Assembly: GCA_023431055.1 (NCBI GenBank)
Contig: JAEYXX010000058.1
Location: forward strand, 1-26,237
Source of the DNA: Pseudomonadota bacterium
GTDB taxonomy: Bacteria; Pseudomonadota; Gammaproteobacteria; Pseudomonadales; Pseudomonadaceae
Length of the DNA: 26,237 bases
Direction of reading: 5' to 3'
Part shown: in pieces, positions 7,942-15,107 of the stretch
How the letters are laid out: each line of letters starts with the position of its first letter
How positions within the stretch are numbered: the stretch's first letter is position 1
Made by a program: the position numbers and the translations under genes
The notes under the pieces: model-generated
Seen by the model: the letters and a program-made list of their open reading frames with translations, nothing else
The model's database searches: none
What the model was told of the DNA's origin: nothing

Positions 7942-9129
7942 ATGATCAAGTCCATCCGTATCTCGAACTTCTACAGCTTTGCTGACGAAACCGAAGTCGA
8001 CTTCACCCTAGGCAAGAAACCCACCCCTTCCGGCTTCGATATCGATCTGGCGGATGGCAGCCGGCTGAACAAGGTCATAGCGGTGGTTGGCGCCAATGGC
8101 TCAGGCAAGACACAGCTCATTAAGCCGCTGGCGTTTCTCGGTTGGTTTGTCTGTGATTCGTTTCTGGCTAACGACCCGGACAGCGCGATTCTCTACCGCC
8201 CTCATCGCCTGCTCGCCGCTGAAGAGACACGTATTGAAGTCGACTTCCTGCTGGCCGGTGTCGAACATCGCTACCAGCTCGCCCTTCAGTCGGGGCAGGT
8301 GATCCGAGAAGTCCTGCTTCAACGAACCAGCAGCCAGTTCAGTTACCTGTTCCGCCGCGAGCGCAATGGCGAAGGCTTCAGTTTCAAGCAAAAAGGCTTT
8401 CCCTTCCCCAAGGCGCAGGCCGAAAGCATTCGTGCCAATGCGTCGCTGCTGGCCGCCGCCCACAGCTACGACATTCGCGAAGCAAGGCCTTTCATCGAGT
8501 ATTTCGAGCGGGTGACCAGCAACGTCAACGCCATGGGCCGGCAGCATTTCCAGCATGGGGAGGTGTTTGTCGCTGCGCGGGATTATGAGCAGGCGCCGCA
8601 GATCAAGGCACGCATGGTAGAAGCCATGCGCGAGTTTGACCTTGGCTTGAGCGACATCGCCATTCGCCAGCGCGAAATCACCCGTGAAGATGGCAGCACA
8701 AGTACGCTGCATGAGCCCGTTGGACTGCACCGAAACAACGCTGGTTACGAGTTCGAGCTGAGCTTCTTTGACGAATCCAGCGGTACACAGTCCGCTTTCG
8801 TGCTGCTAGGGAAAATCCTGCATGCCTTGGAGTATGGCGGTATCGCCGTTATCGATGAAATCGACAACGACCTGCACCCACACCTGATGCCACGCATTCT
8901 CGACTGGTTTCGTTTCGAACACAGCAATCCGCATCAGGCCCAACTGATCTTCACCTGTCACACACCGGAGCTGCTCAACCATTTGCAGAAGCATCAGGTC
9001 TACCTCTGCGAGAAACGTGACCAATGCTCCGAAGCCTGGCGCCTGGATGAGGTTCAGGGCCTGCGAGCCGACGACAACCTCTATGCCAAATACATGGCAG
9101 GTGCCCTCGGTGGGGTGCCGGATCTATGA
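7942..9129 (+). CDS. COG1106-type AAA ATPase, AbiLi/RloA-like
   Basis: The 395-residue protein is an SMC/ABC-like ATPase of the kind found in two-gene phage-defence modules, where it senses infection and controls a partner effector. The start MIKSIRISNFYSF is typical of COG1106. Walker A is GANGSGKT (50-57). A signature-like ESSGTQSAF (278-286), Walker B with D305-E306 (VIDEIDNDLHP), and a switch histidine H340 (FTCHTPELL) follow. The C-terminus ends in GALGGVPDL, matching the family tail. There is no nuclease domain in the chain, which agrees with a separate effector. It overlaps the next gene by ATGA. Family membership is clear; whether it belongs to AbiL, RloAB, PARIS or a separate subtype is not decidable from this sequence alone. 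Confidence 0.88.
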   Translation: MIKSIRISNFYSFADETEVDFTLGKKPTPSGFDIDLADGSRLNKVIAVVGANGSGKTQLIKPLAFLGWFVCDSFLANDPDSAILYRPHRLLAAEETRIEVDFLLAGVEHRYQLALQSGQVIREVLLQRTSSQFSYLFRRERNGEGFSFKQKGFPFPKAQAESIRANASLLAAAHSYDIREARPFIEYFERVTSNVNAMGRQHFQHGEVFVAARDYEQAPQIKARMVEAMREFDLGLSDIAIRQREITREDGSTSTLHEPVGLHRNNAGYEFELSFFDESSGTQSAFVLLGKILHALEYGGIAVIDEIDNDLHPHLMPRILDWFRFEHSNPHQAQLIFTCHTPELLNHLQKHQVYLCEKRDQCSEAWRLDEVQGLRADDNLYAKYMAGALGGVPDL

Positions 9130-9659
9130 AGCGAGCAGTGCGCAAGGCGCAGCGCAACCTTATGCGCAGCACCCTGCTAGTAGTGGGCGAAGGTGCGGAT
9201 GACCGAGCCTTCATAAGCCACATGAAACAGCTCTACTGCCCACGCGACAGCGGCATCAGCGTCAAGGTCGAAGCAGGTGATGGCGGCTCACCGGGCAACG
9301 TCATCACCCACGCCATTCGCAAATACCAGGGCAAGGACTATGACCGACGCCTGTTCCTGCTGGATGCCGACCTGCCACCTGACGAAGCGGACTACAAACG
9401 CGCTGCCAAAGAGGGCTATGAAATCATTCTTTGGCAGCCACAATGCCTTGAAGGGGCTTTGCTCGATACGCTGGGGGAAGCGGTAGGCCAACATGAGAAC
9501 AGCCAACAGCTGAAGGCTCGCCTGCATCCCCGCCTGGATGGCAGGCACACTGACGCCTCGGCCTACGCAACGCTCTTCACCCGACAGATACTGGATGCCG
9601 GACGCAATGCCGCCGTCACCCAGGTACGTACCGCACTGCAGCCCCCAGCGGGCAACTAA
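9126..9659 (+). CDS. RloB/AbiLii-like TOPRIM protein
   Basis: This 177-residue product starts in the ATGA shared with the ATPase stop, so the two are translationally coupled. It has TOPRIM-like motifs: E22 in LLVVGEGADDRAF, then D80-x-D82 in FLLDADLPP, and a later PQCLEGALL with E109, resembling the conserved acidic segment of RloB-like proteins. TOPRIM effectors of such pairs cut nucleic acid once released or activated by the ATPase; AbiLii, RloB and AriB are comparable. The chain is shorter than AriB of PARIS (about 300 residues), which favours the RloB/AbiLii type. Its activity is inferred from motifs only. The term Rlo itself comes from restriction-linked open reading frames in Campylobacter hsd loci. 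Confidence 0.78.
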   Translation: MKRAVRKAQRNLMRSTLLVVGEGADDRAFISHMKQLYCPRDSGISVKVEAGDGGSPGNVITHAIRKYQGKDYDRRLFLLDADLPPDEADYKRAAKEGYEIILWQPQCLEGALLDTLGEAVGQHENSQQLKARLHPRLDGRHTDASAYATLFTRQILDAGRNAAVTQVRTALQPPAGN

Positions 9660-9746
9660 GGCTCATATGGCCATCCTTGAAAAGCCCTGCCTCGGCCACT
9701 ACCCTCGGCAACCACATACCCGCCATGCCTCTGACTGCCCCGGCAG

Positions 9747-9776
9747 CCACGCACAAATCGTGCGGGTTTTTTATTT
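9747..9776 (+). terminator. Intrinsic terminator in the hsdM leader
   Basis: CGCAC (9750-9754) pairs with GTGCG (9760-9764), extended by CC (9747-9748) with GG (9765-9766) across a bulged A. Six T residues (9767-9772) and ATTT follow. It ends the ATPase/TOPRIM transcript but lies only about 19 nt before the hsdM start. Confidence 0.65.
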
Positions 9777-9791
9777 CTGCTAGGAAGCCCC

Positions 9792-11330
9792 ATGACCAAC
9801 TCCGATATCGTCCAGAAGCTCTGGAACCTCTGCGATGTGCTGCGCGACGACGGCATCAACTACAGCGACTACGTCACCGAACTGGTGCTGCTGCTGTTTA
9901 TCAAGATGGAATTCGAACAGGCCCAGAGCGGCAGCCAGTTCGAGCACAAGCTGCCCGCAGGCGCACGCTGGCCGGATCTCACCGACAAATCCGGGCTCAA
10001 CCTGCTCAACTACTACAGACAGATGCTGCTGGATCTGGGCAAGAACAGCGACCCGCTGATCGCCGCCATCTACGCCGACGCGCAAACGCGCCTGAAAGAG
10101 CCGCGCCACCTGGAGCAGTTGATCAAAAGCCTGGACGGCATCGACTGGTTCAGCGCCCGCCAGGATGGCCTCGGCGACCTCTACGAAGGCCTGCTGGAAA
10201 AGAACGCCAACGAAACCAAATCTGGCGCTGGCCAGTACTTCACCCCGCGCCCGCTGATCGACAGCATTATCCGTTGCATCAAGCCGCAGCCCGGCGAAGT
10301 GATTCAGGATCCGGCCGCCGGTACCGCGGGCTTTCTGATTGCCGCCGATGCCTATGTCAAGCAGCACACCGACGACCTATACGACCTTAATGAGAAAGAA
10401 CGCAGCTTCCAGCGCAACAAGGCCTTCATCGGCATCGAACTGGTACCCGGCACGCGCCGACTGGCCCTGATGAACACCCTGCTGCACGGCATGGAGGGCG
10501 ACGAAGAAGGCGTGGTGCATCTGGGCAACGCCCTTGGCCAGGTCGGTGCCAGCTTGCCCAAGGTCGAGGTAATCCTCTCCAACCCACCGTTCGGCACGGC
10601 CAAAGGCGGTGGCGGCCCAACCCGCGACGACCTCACCTACAAGACCAGCAACAAGCAACTGGCCTTCCTGCAGCACATCTACCGTGGTTTGAATCCTGGT
10701 GGCCGTGCGGCCGTGGTGCTGCCGGACAATGTGCTGTTCGAAGCCGGCGTCGGCACCGATGTGCGCCGCGACCTGATGGACAAGTGCAACCTGCACACCA
10801 TCCTGCGCCTGCCCACCGGCATTTTTTATGCGCAAGGCGTCAAGACCAATGTGCTGTTCTTCCAGAAAGGCACCCAGGCCAACCCGCGTCAGGAACAGGG
10901 CTGCACCCAACGCGTCTGGATCTATGACCTGCGCAGCAATATGCCCAGCTTCGGTAAACGCACGCCTTTTGGCACACAACATCTCAAGCCCTTTGAAAAG
11001 GCCTACGGCGATGACCCCAACGGCAACAGCACGCGCGCCGAGAACGTCGAAGGCATTGGCGAGCTGAGCCGCTTCCGTGTGTTTACCCGCGAGCAAATCC
11101 GCGAACGTGGCGACTCCCTGGATATCAGCTGGCTAAAGGATGCCGATAGCCTGGATGCAGCTGAGCTGCCCTCCCCAGAAGTGCTGGCCGGTGAGGCAAT
11201 GGCCGAACTAACCGAAGCCCTGCATGAGCTGGAAGAGCTGATGAAGGCGCTGGGTGCCGGGGATGAAGTGGCGGCGCAGAAGCAGTTGATGGCACAGGTG
11301 ATGGGGTTTGAGCTGGATAACAATGAATGA
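9792..11330 (+). CDS. hsdM: Type I DNA methyltransferase subunit M
   Basis: HsdM transfers methyl groups to adenine N6 in the recognition site and forms the core of both methylase and restriction complexes. The 512-residue protein has an N-terminal HsdM_N helical domain (about 1-140), the SAM-binding motif DPAAGTAGF (173-181) and the catalytic NPPF (264-267) preceded by LS and followed by G. The start at ATG 9792 is supported by AGGAA at 9782-9786. It shares ATGA with hsdS, so M and S are coupled. All catalytic motifs are intact, so the host should be protected by methylation. Expression is likely independent of hsdR to some degree, given a terminator just upstream. Confidence 0.97.
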   Translation: MTNSDIVQKLWNLCDVLRDDGINYSDYVTELVLLLFIKMEFEQAQSGSQFEHKLPAGARWPDLTDKSGLNLLNYYRQMLLDLGKNSDPLIAAIYADAQTRLKEPRHLEQLIKSLDGIDWFSARQDGLGDLYEGLLEKNANETKSGAGQYFTPRPLIDSIIRCIKPQPGEVIQDPAAGTAGFLIAADAYVKQHTDDLYDLNEKERSFQRNKAFIGIELVPGTRRLALMNTLLHGMEGDEEGVVHLGNALGQVGASLPKVEVILSNPPFGTAKGGGGPTRDDLTYKTSNKQLAFLQHIYRGLNPGGRAAVVLPDNVLFEAGVGTDVRRDLMDKCNLHTILRLPTGIFYAQGVKTNVLFFQKGTQANPRQEQGCTQRVWIYDLRSNMPSFGKRTPFGTQHLKPFEKAYGDDPNGNSTRAENVEGIGELSRFRVFTREQIRERGDSLDISWLKDADSLDAAELPSPEVLAGEAMAELTEALHELEELMKALGAGDEVAAQKQLMAQVMGFELDNNE

Positions 11331-12631
11331 CTAATACAGTACTCTCTGGATGCCAAGTTAAACTTGGCCAACTGATTAATATTTCAACAGGAAAGCTCGA
11401 TGCAAATGCAGCAAGTGAAAGTGGGGAATATCCCTTTTTCACCTGTGCCGAGCGCCCACTAAAGATTGATAGCTACGAATTCGACGAGGACGCTGTCCTG
11501 CTTGCCGGAAATGGATCTTTTGGAGTTTCCCAATACAGCGGGAAATTTAATGCTTACCAAAGAACCTATGTCATCACACCTATAATCGGCCCGACCAGAT
11601 ATTACTATTGGCTCGTTAAGGCTAAGATTCCTGAAATTACAGCCAGCAATCGAGGATCAACTGTTAAGTACATTCGAAAGGGAGATATTGAGAATTTAGA
11701 ATTCCCCCTTCCCCCGCTCGCCGAACAAGTCCGCATCGCCCAAAAACTCGATGAACTACTGGCCCAGGTCGACACCCTCAAAACCCGCATCGACGGCATC
11801 CCAGCGCTGCTCAAACGCTTCCGCCAATCCGTCCTCGCCGCAGCGGTTTCCGGGCGATTGACGGAGGAGTGGCGTTCGGCGAATTTTTCCGAGGGTGCCC
11901 AAGAAAGCTCGATAACTGGGTATTCAGAAGATTTTGCCTGGCCAGTTGTACGTCTAGGCGAGGTAGCTCGCGACTTTTCATATGGCAGTTCTTCGAAGTC
12001 ACAGCCGACTGGAGATATTCCAGTCTTACGCATGGGTAATATCCAAGGCGGTCGCCTTGATTGGGACGATCTGGTTTTCTCTTCTGACAAAGAGGAAATC
12101 AAGAAGTACTCATTGCAGGCGGGAGACGTACTGTTCAACAGAACGAACAGCCCCGAACTGGTTGGAAAGACTGCAATTTATAAAGGAGAGCAACCAGCTA
12201 TCTACGCGGGATATCTAATTCGCGTAAGGTGTGGCGAGACACTTGCTCCGGAATTTTTGAATTACTGCCTGAATAGTCCGCAGGGGAGAGATTACTGCTG
12301 GCAGGTCAAAACCGATGGTGTAAGCCAATCGAACATCAACGCGAAAAAGCTTGCTGACTTTCGGTTTGGTTTACCCTCCGTTGAGGAACAAAAAGAGATC
12401 GTTCGCCGCGTCGAACAGCTCTTCGCTTTCGCCGACCAACTGGAAGCCAAGGTCACCTCGGCCAAAAGCCGCATCGACCACCTGACCAAAAGCATCTTGG
12501 CCAGAGCATTCAGAGGAGAACTGGTGCCACAAGACCCCGACGACGAACCGGCCAGCGTGCTGCTGGAACGTATCAAAGCCCAACGCGCCGCAGCTCCCAA
12601 GGCCAAGCGCGGCAGGAAAGCCTCGGCGTAA
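11327..12631 (+). CDS. hsdS: Type I specificity subunit S
   Basis: HsdS carries two target recognition domains that read the two halves of a bipartite site for both methylation and cleavage. The 434-residue chain shows the usual duplicated layout: recognition domain 1 (about 4-120), a conserved helical spacer (around PLPPLAEQVRIAQKLDEL), recognition domain 2 (about 205-345) and a second conserved helix region (around PSVEEQKEIVRRVEQLFAF), then a lysine/arginine-rich tail. The start lies inside the hsdM stop (ATGA). Nucleotides coding for both recognition domains are visibly AT-richer than the GC-rich helical regions, a sign of domain exchange. The recognised DNA sequence cannot be told from this. 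Confidence 0.96.
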   Translation: MTNTVLSGCQVKLGQLINISTGKLDANAASESGEYPFFTCAERPLKIDSYEFDEDAVLLAGNGSFGVSQYSGKFNAYQRTYVITPIIGPTRYYYWLVKAKIPEITASNRGSTVKYIRKGDIENLEFPLPPLAEQVRIAQKLDELLAQVDTLKTRIDGIPALLKRFRQSVLAAAVSGRLTEEWRSANFSEGAQESSITGYSEDFAWPVVRLGEVARDFSYGSSSKSQPTGDIPVLRMGNIQGGRLDWDDLVFSSDKEEIKKYSLQAGDVLFNRTNSPELVGKTAIYKGEQPAIYAGYLIRVRCGETLAPEFLNYCLNSPQGRDYCWQVKTDGVSQSNINAKKLADFRFGLPSVEEQKEIVRRVEQLFAFADQLEAKVTSAKSRIDHLTKSILARAFRGELVPQDPDDEPASVLLERIKAQRAAAPKAKRGRKASA

Positions 12632-12666
12632 ACATGCCATTCACTCATTAACGCAGGAGCACCGGC

Positions 12667-13521
12667 ATGAACCCCAAGGACTGGATTGATTTGCTGCAGC
12701 GCCTGTTTGCCTGGCTTAGTGAACGGCGCAACCCGGTACGCCAGCTGGCAGCACGCGTGCTGGCGACTTTTGAAGCCCATGGCGTCGCTCGCACTGAGAT
12801 CAACGCCTTGCTGCCGGAGTCCCTTCAACTTTCGGCCTACCAGTGGTCGAGTGCCGATCAGCTCAAGCTGGCCTTGCGTCAGGCACATCTGGATTGGCTC
12901 GATCAGCATTTCACGCTCGAAGAAGGCTGGCTAACCGGGAAGAGCGACTCAGCCCACCAGCACCTCTTCAGCTACAAAGCGCCGGAACGGCTACATCAAT
13001 GGTTTCAGGAGCAGCGCACACCCGAGGCCGGCTTCGAGTTCAAACTGCATCTGATAACACCCGATACTCACGAAATCGGGCCGGACTCGGAAGGCTATTA
13101 CGCCCTGGTTCTGGAGCAAATGGATGAAGACCACTCGGCGTGCAGGCGCTTTTACCACCTCACTGAAGGGGGAGATCTCAAGCATTGGCCGAGCCTGATT
13201 CATCTGCTGCAGGTGTTGGCGATTGCCCATCACCACGGTGCCATCATGCGCCGCTCGCAGCTGGATGCGGCATCCCTGTATCAGCTGAGCCACCATAAAG
13301 GGCTTATTCCCAACTGGCTGGACAGGTGCCGCCCTCATCTGCTGGAAGCCGACCATGAGCTATGGCCGCATTTTTCTGGGCGTCCCACCTGGCTCGAGGA
13401 GTTACGTGCAGATACCGAGCAGGGGCTCTGTGGTGCCCAGCTGATTGAGGTCGTCGAAAAGATTCGTACAGACATTCAACGTTTCTCGCGCCAGCCCGGC
13501 ACGCGACACTGTGAGAAATGA
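12667..13521 (+). CDS. Uncharacterised 284-residue protein after hsdS
   Basis: The gene starts 35 nt after hsdS with AGGAG (12655-12659) 7 nt from the ATG, so it probably belongs to the hsdMS transcript. The protein is soluble, rich in leucine, histidine and tryptophan, with no signal peptide or membrane segment. The N-terminal 100 residues look helical, and there is a histidine-rich patch (LAIAHHHGAIMRRSQLDA, about 187-204). I recognise no domain or catalytic motif and cannot name a family. Coding quality is good: one long frame, a clear ribosome binding site, and base composition like its neighbours. As a gene following hsdS it may be an accessory defence protein, a regulator of restriction, or a passenger. 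Confidence 0.8.
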   Translation: MNPKDWIDLLQRLFAWLSERRNPVRQLAARVLATFEAHGVARTEINALLPESLQLSAYQWSSADQLKLALRQAHLDWLDQHFTLEEGWLTGKSDSAHQHLFSYKAPERLHQWFQEQRTPEAGFEFKLHLITPDTHEIGPDSEGYYALVLEQMDEDHSACRRFYHLTEGGDLKHWPSLIHLLQVLAIAHHHGAIMRRSQLDAASLYQLSHHKGLIPNWLDRCRPHLLEADHELWPHFSGRPTWLEELRADTEQGLCGAQLIEVVEKIRTDIQRFSRQPGTRHCEK

Positions 13522-13844
13522 AAACAGCGTTTCTGAGGTACAAAAAACGGTACGCTAGCCGTACAGCCCCTAGCTTTTTCAGGTTTCGCAAAATTTCGCT
13601 AAAGCCCAGTAACCACGCTGCTTTCAGCTTATTTTCCTTACAGTAAGCTACTCACGGTTTTACTGGCCTTGAAGCGTTTCGAGGCAACTCATAATCCTTT
13701 GGCCCACGGTTCGCAACGTGCCCCCCAGAGCAGTACAGGAGCTTCAACACAGCCTGGGCCGGAAGCGGCCTCTGCACCAGGCTACGCCACAGCATGTTGT
13801 TCCGATAAATACCGGCATCCACCATCTCCCCATGGAGCGTAATC
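13522..13844. other. Intergenic region before the AlpA gene
   Basis: No gene is supported in these 323 bp. Small repeats are present: GTACG/CGTAC arms around CTAGC (about 13551-13565), two close TTTCGC copies near 13581-13599, and AGCTTA/TAAGCT arms near 13627-13650. The first 130 bp are AT-rich and may hold promoters, but I find no convincing pair of hexamers. GGAG at 13833-13836 is the ribosome binding site of the next gene. Composition changes here from the defence cassette to the integration module. Confidence 0.45.
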
Positions 13845-14228
13845 ATGGAGATAGAGATGGATACTTCTTCGCGTACAACCGAGAGTTTTGATACCGACTC
13901 TGATCAGTCCCTCCCCTTACCGGGCACGGAAGCCTACGAGTCGCTTCCGCAGTTCCCGAAGGGCAGCCCCCTTCCCTTCCGGCGGACAATTCGCAAGCAT
14001 GAGCTAAGACAGATCGTCCCCCTGGCTGAATCAACGATCTACGAGATGGAGCGCCGTGGTGAGTTCCCCAGGCGTTTCAACCTGACACCACGTTGCGTGG
14101 TCTGGGATCTGGCCGAGGTGGAGGCTTGGATCGAGGAGCGCAAGCGGGCGCCTCGGATCAATATCAGCAAGCCGGATGTTTACCTGAGGAAAACCCGCCC
14201 TGTCCGGGTGGGCTCAAACCAGGTATGA
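13845..14228 (+). CDS. AlpA-family DNA-binding regulator
   Basis: AlpA proteins are small helix-turn-helix regulators of P4-like phages and islands; the prototype raises integrase expression and promotes excision. The 127-residue product has a variable 45-residue N-terminal extension, then the AlpA core (about 50-102): a helix-turn-helix in LRQIVPLAESTIYEMERRGEFPR-like order (about residues 54-77) and the wing with CVVWDLAEVEAWIEER (84-99). The start at ATG 13845 has GGAG 8 nt upstream; a second in-frame ATG at 13857 is possible. It converges on the putative antitoxin gene with 14 nt between. Association with a P4-type integrase on the same side of the element supports a role as excision or integrase regulator. 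Confidence 0.85.
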   Translation: MEIEMDTSSRTTESFDTDSDQSLPLPGTEAYESLPQFPKGSPLPFRRTIRKHELRQIVPLAESTIYEMERRGEFPRRFNLTPRCVVWDLAEVEAWIEERKRAPRINISKPDVYLRKTRPVRVGSNQV

Positions 14229-14242
14229 AGTCGGCGCCGTGC

Positions 14243-14767
14243 TCATTCGACAAGGGCCTGCAGTTCCTTGGAGGCGGGACGCGTTAGCCGCAGTTCTTCC
14301 TTGGCTAGATTGACCTGCAGGGCCACCTGAGCCACATCCAGAACACCACCAGGCAGCAAATAGCTGCCTTTGGCTTGCAGCCAGGTCAGCACGTCCGCCA
14401 GGTGCCAGATCGACGCACTGCCCTCATGCACCGGTGTAGGGAAGCTGCTCGGATAAGCCAACATCAGCTTGCGCATGTTCTGGCGCGACACGCCGACGAT
14501 CTCCGCCACATCGGTGAGACCGACCAGATCCGGTGCCACCTCGATCAGCCTGGCCGACGGTACGGCACTGCGCACGTCGGCCAGTGCGCTGCGCACAGCC
14601 GCTTCAGCGTTCTCCGCTTCACGAGTGAACTCCAGCGCCAGACGGCCTGGCTGGCCAATGCCGATCAAGGCATCGTCGCATCCGGCCTCACCGAGGCGCT
14701 CGACCAACGCGTCTGGGTCACGGTCATCGTCGGCCAGTTGGTATTTCAGTGTGAAGATGTATTCCAT
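14243..14767 (-). CDS. Two-domain helix-turn-helix protein, probable antitoxin
   Basis: The 174-residue product starts at ATG 14767, 4 nt after the stop of the upstream small gene, with GAGGAG just before. The longer frame to 14965 is an overlap shadow. The N-terminal part (1-80) alternates strands and helices, beginning MEYIFTLKYQL. A helix-turn-helix follows (83-102, GLTDVAEIVGVSRQNMRKLM), then a wing-like segment SIWHLADVLTWL (119-130) similar to that of AlpA proteins, and a helical C-terminus. Gene order (small cysteine-rich HicA-like protein first, DNA-binding protein second) matches hicAB-type operons, so an autoregulating antitoxin is the best guess. The N-terminal domain is not an obvious HicB fold, so function is inferred from context. 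Confidence 0.65.
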   Translation of the reverse strand: MEYIFTLKYQLADDDRDPDALVERLGEAGCDDALIGIGQPGRLALEFTREAENAEAAVRSALADVRSAVPSARLIEVAPDLVGLTDVAEIVGVSRQNMRKLMLAYPSSFPTPVHEGSASIWHLADVLTWLQAKGSYLLPGGVLDVAQVALQVNLAKEELRLTRPASKELQALVE

Positions 14768-14771
14768 AGCG

Positions 14772-15047
14772 CTACTCCTCTGCACCCTCAGCGGTCTGCC
14801 GCTGTTTACGGTGCGTGGTGCAGTTGTCGACGACGCGCCGAAGAGCACGCGCATGGTTGCCTGGGTTCTTCGGTGTGCTCCACACGCTGGTGATGCAGAA
14901 TTCGCCACAGCGACACTCTTCATCGTTGTAGGGACAGTAGATTCGTCCCCAAGCGTGGCTACCACCCAGCTCTATGCGCCAGCCCTGCTCTTCGGCATGC
15001 CTGAGTGCTTCTTCGACCTCTTTCTTCGAGTGAGAAGGACGGGTCAT
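14772..15047 (-). CDS. Cysteine-rich HicA-like protein, probable RNase toxin
   Basis: The 91-residue product begins KKEVEEALRHAEEQGWRIE and has GGSHAWGR (28-35). This resembles HicA mRNA interferases, which have a leading helix, a glycine-serine-histidine motif with the active-site histidine (here H31), and a last helix (about 62-75). Between the strands lies an unusual cluster C38, C45, C47 and C51, which could bind zinc; it is absent from standard HicA proteins of about 60 residues. The ribosome binding site is GGAG at 15055-15058. It is followed after 4 nt by the helix-turn-helix gene. Fold similarity is my reading of motif order, not a search result; a plain island-maintenance protein is the alternative. 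Confidence 0.6.
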   Translation of the reverse strand: MTRPSHSKKEVEEALRHAEEQGWRIELGGSHAWGRIYCPYNDEECRCGEFCITSVWSTPKNPGNHARALRRVVDNCTTHRKQRQTAEGAEE

Positions 15048-15058
15048 CAGTGATCTCC

Positions 15059-15100
15059 AGTATTCGCATGACCGGCAAGGTTGTCAACTGACAACCTTGC
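15059..15100 (-). promoter_or_regulatory. Promoter with palindromic operator for the toxin-antitoxin pair
   Basis: GCAAGGTTGTCA (15075-15086) and TGACAACCTTGC (15089-15100) are perfect 12-bp arms with a 2-bp spacer. On the minus strand this contains a consensus -35 TTGACA (15087-15082), and 17 bp further is AATACT (15064-15059), 4 of 6 to the -10 consensus. The palindrome thus covers the -35 box, as expected for autorepression. The predicted RNA start is only about 5 nt before the ATG at 15047, so the message would be nearly leaderless. Confidence 0.6.
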
Positions 15101-15107
15101 ACTTTCC

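Noticed and set aside
13688..13735. tRNA-like segment with CTCATAA and GGTTCG
   Set aside because: It resembles the anticodon loop and T-loop of an isoleucine CAU tRNA, but the anticodon stem does not pair, T-loop position 58 is wrong and no D-arm or acceptor stem is found.
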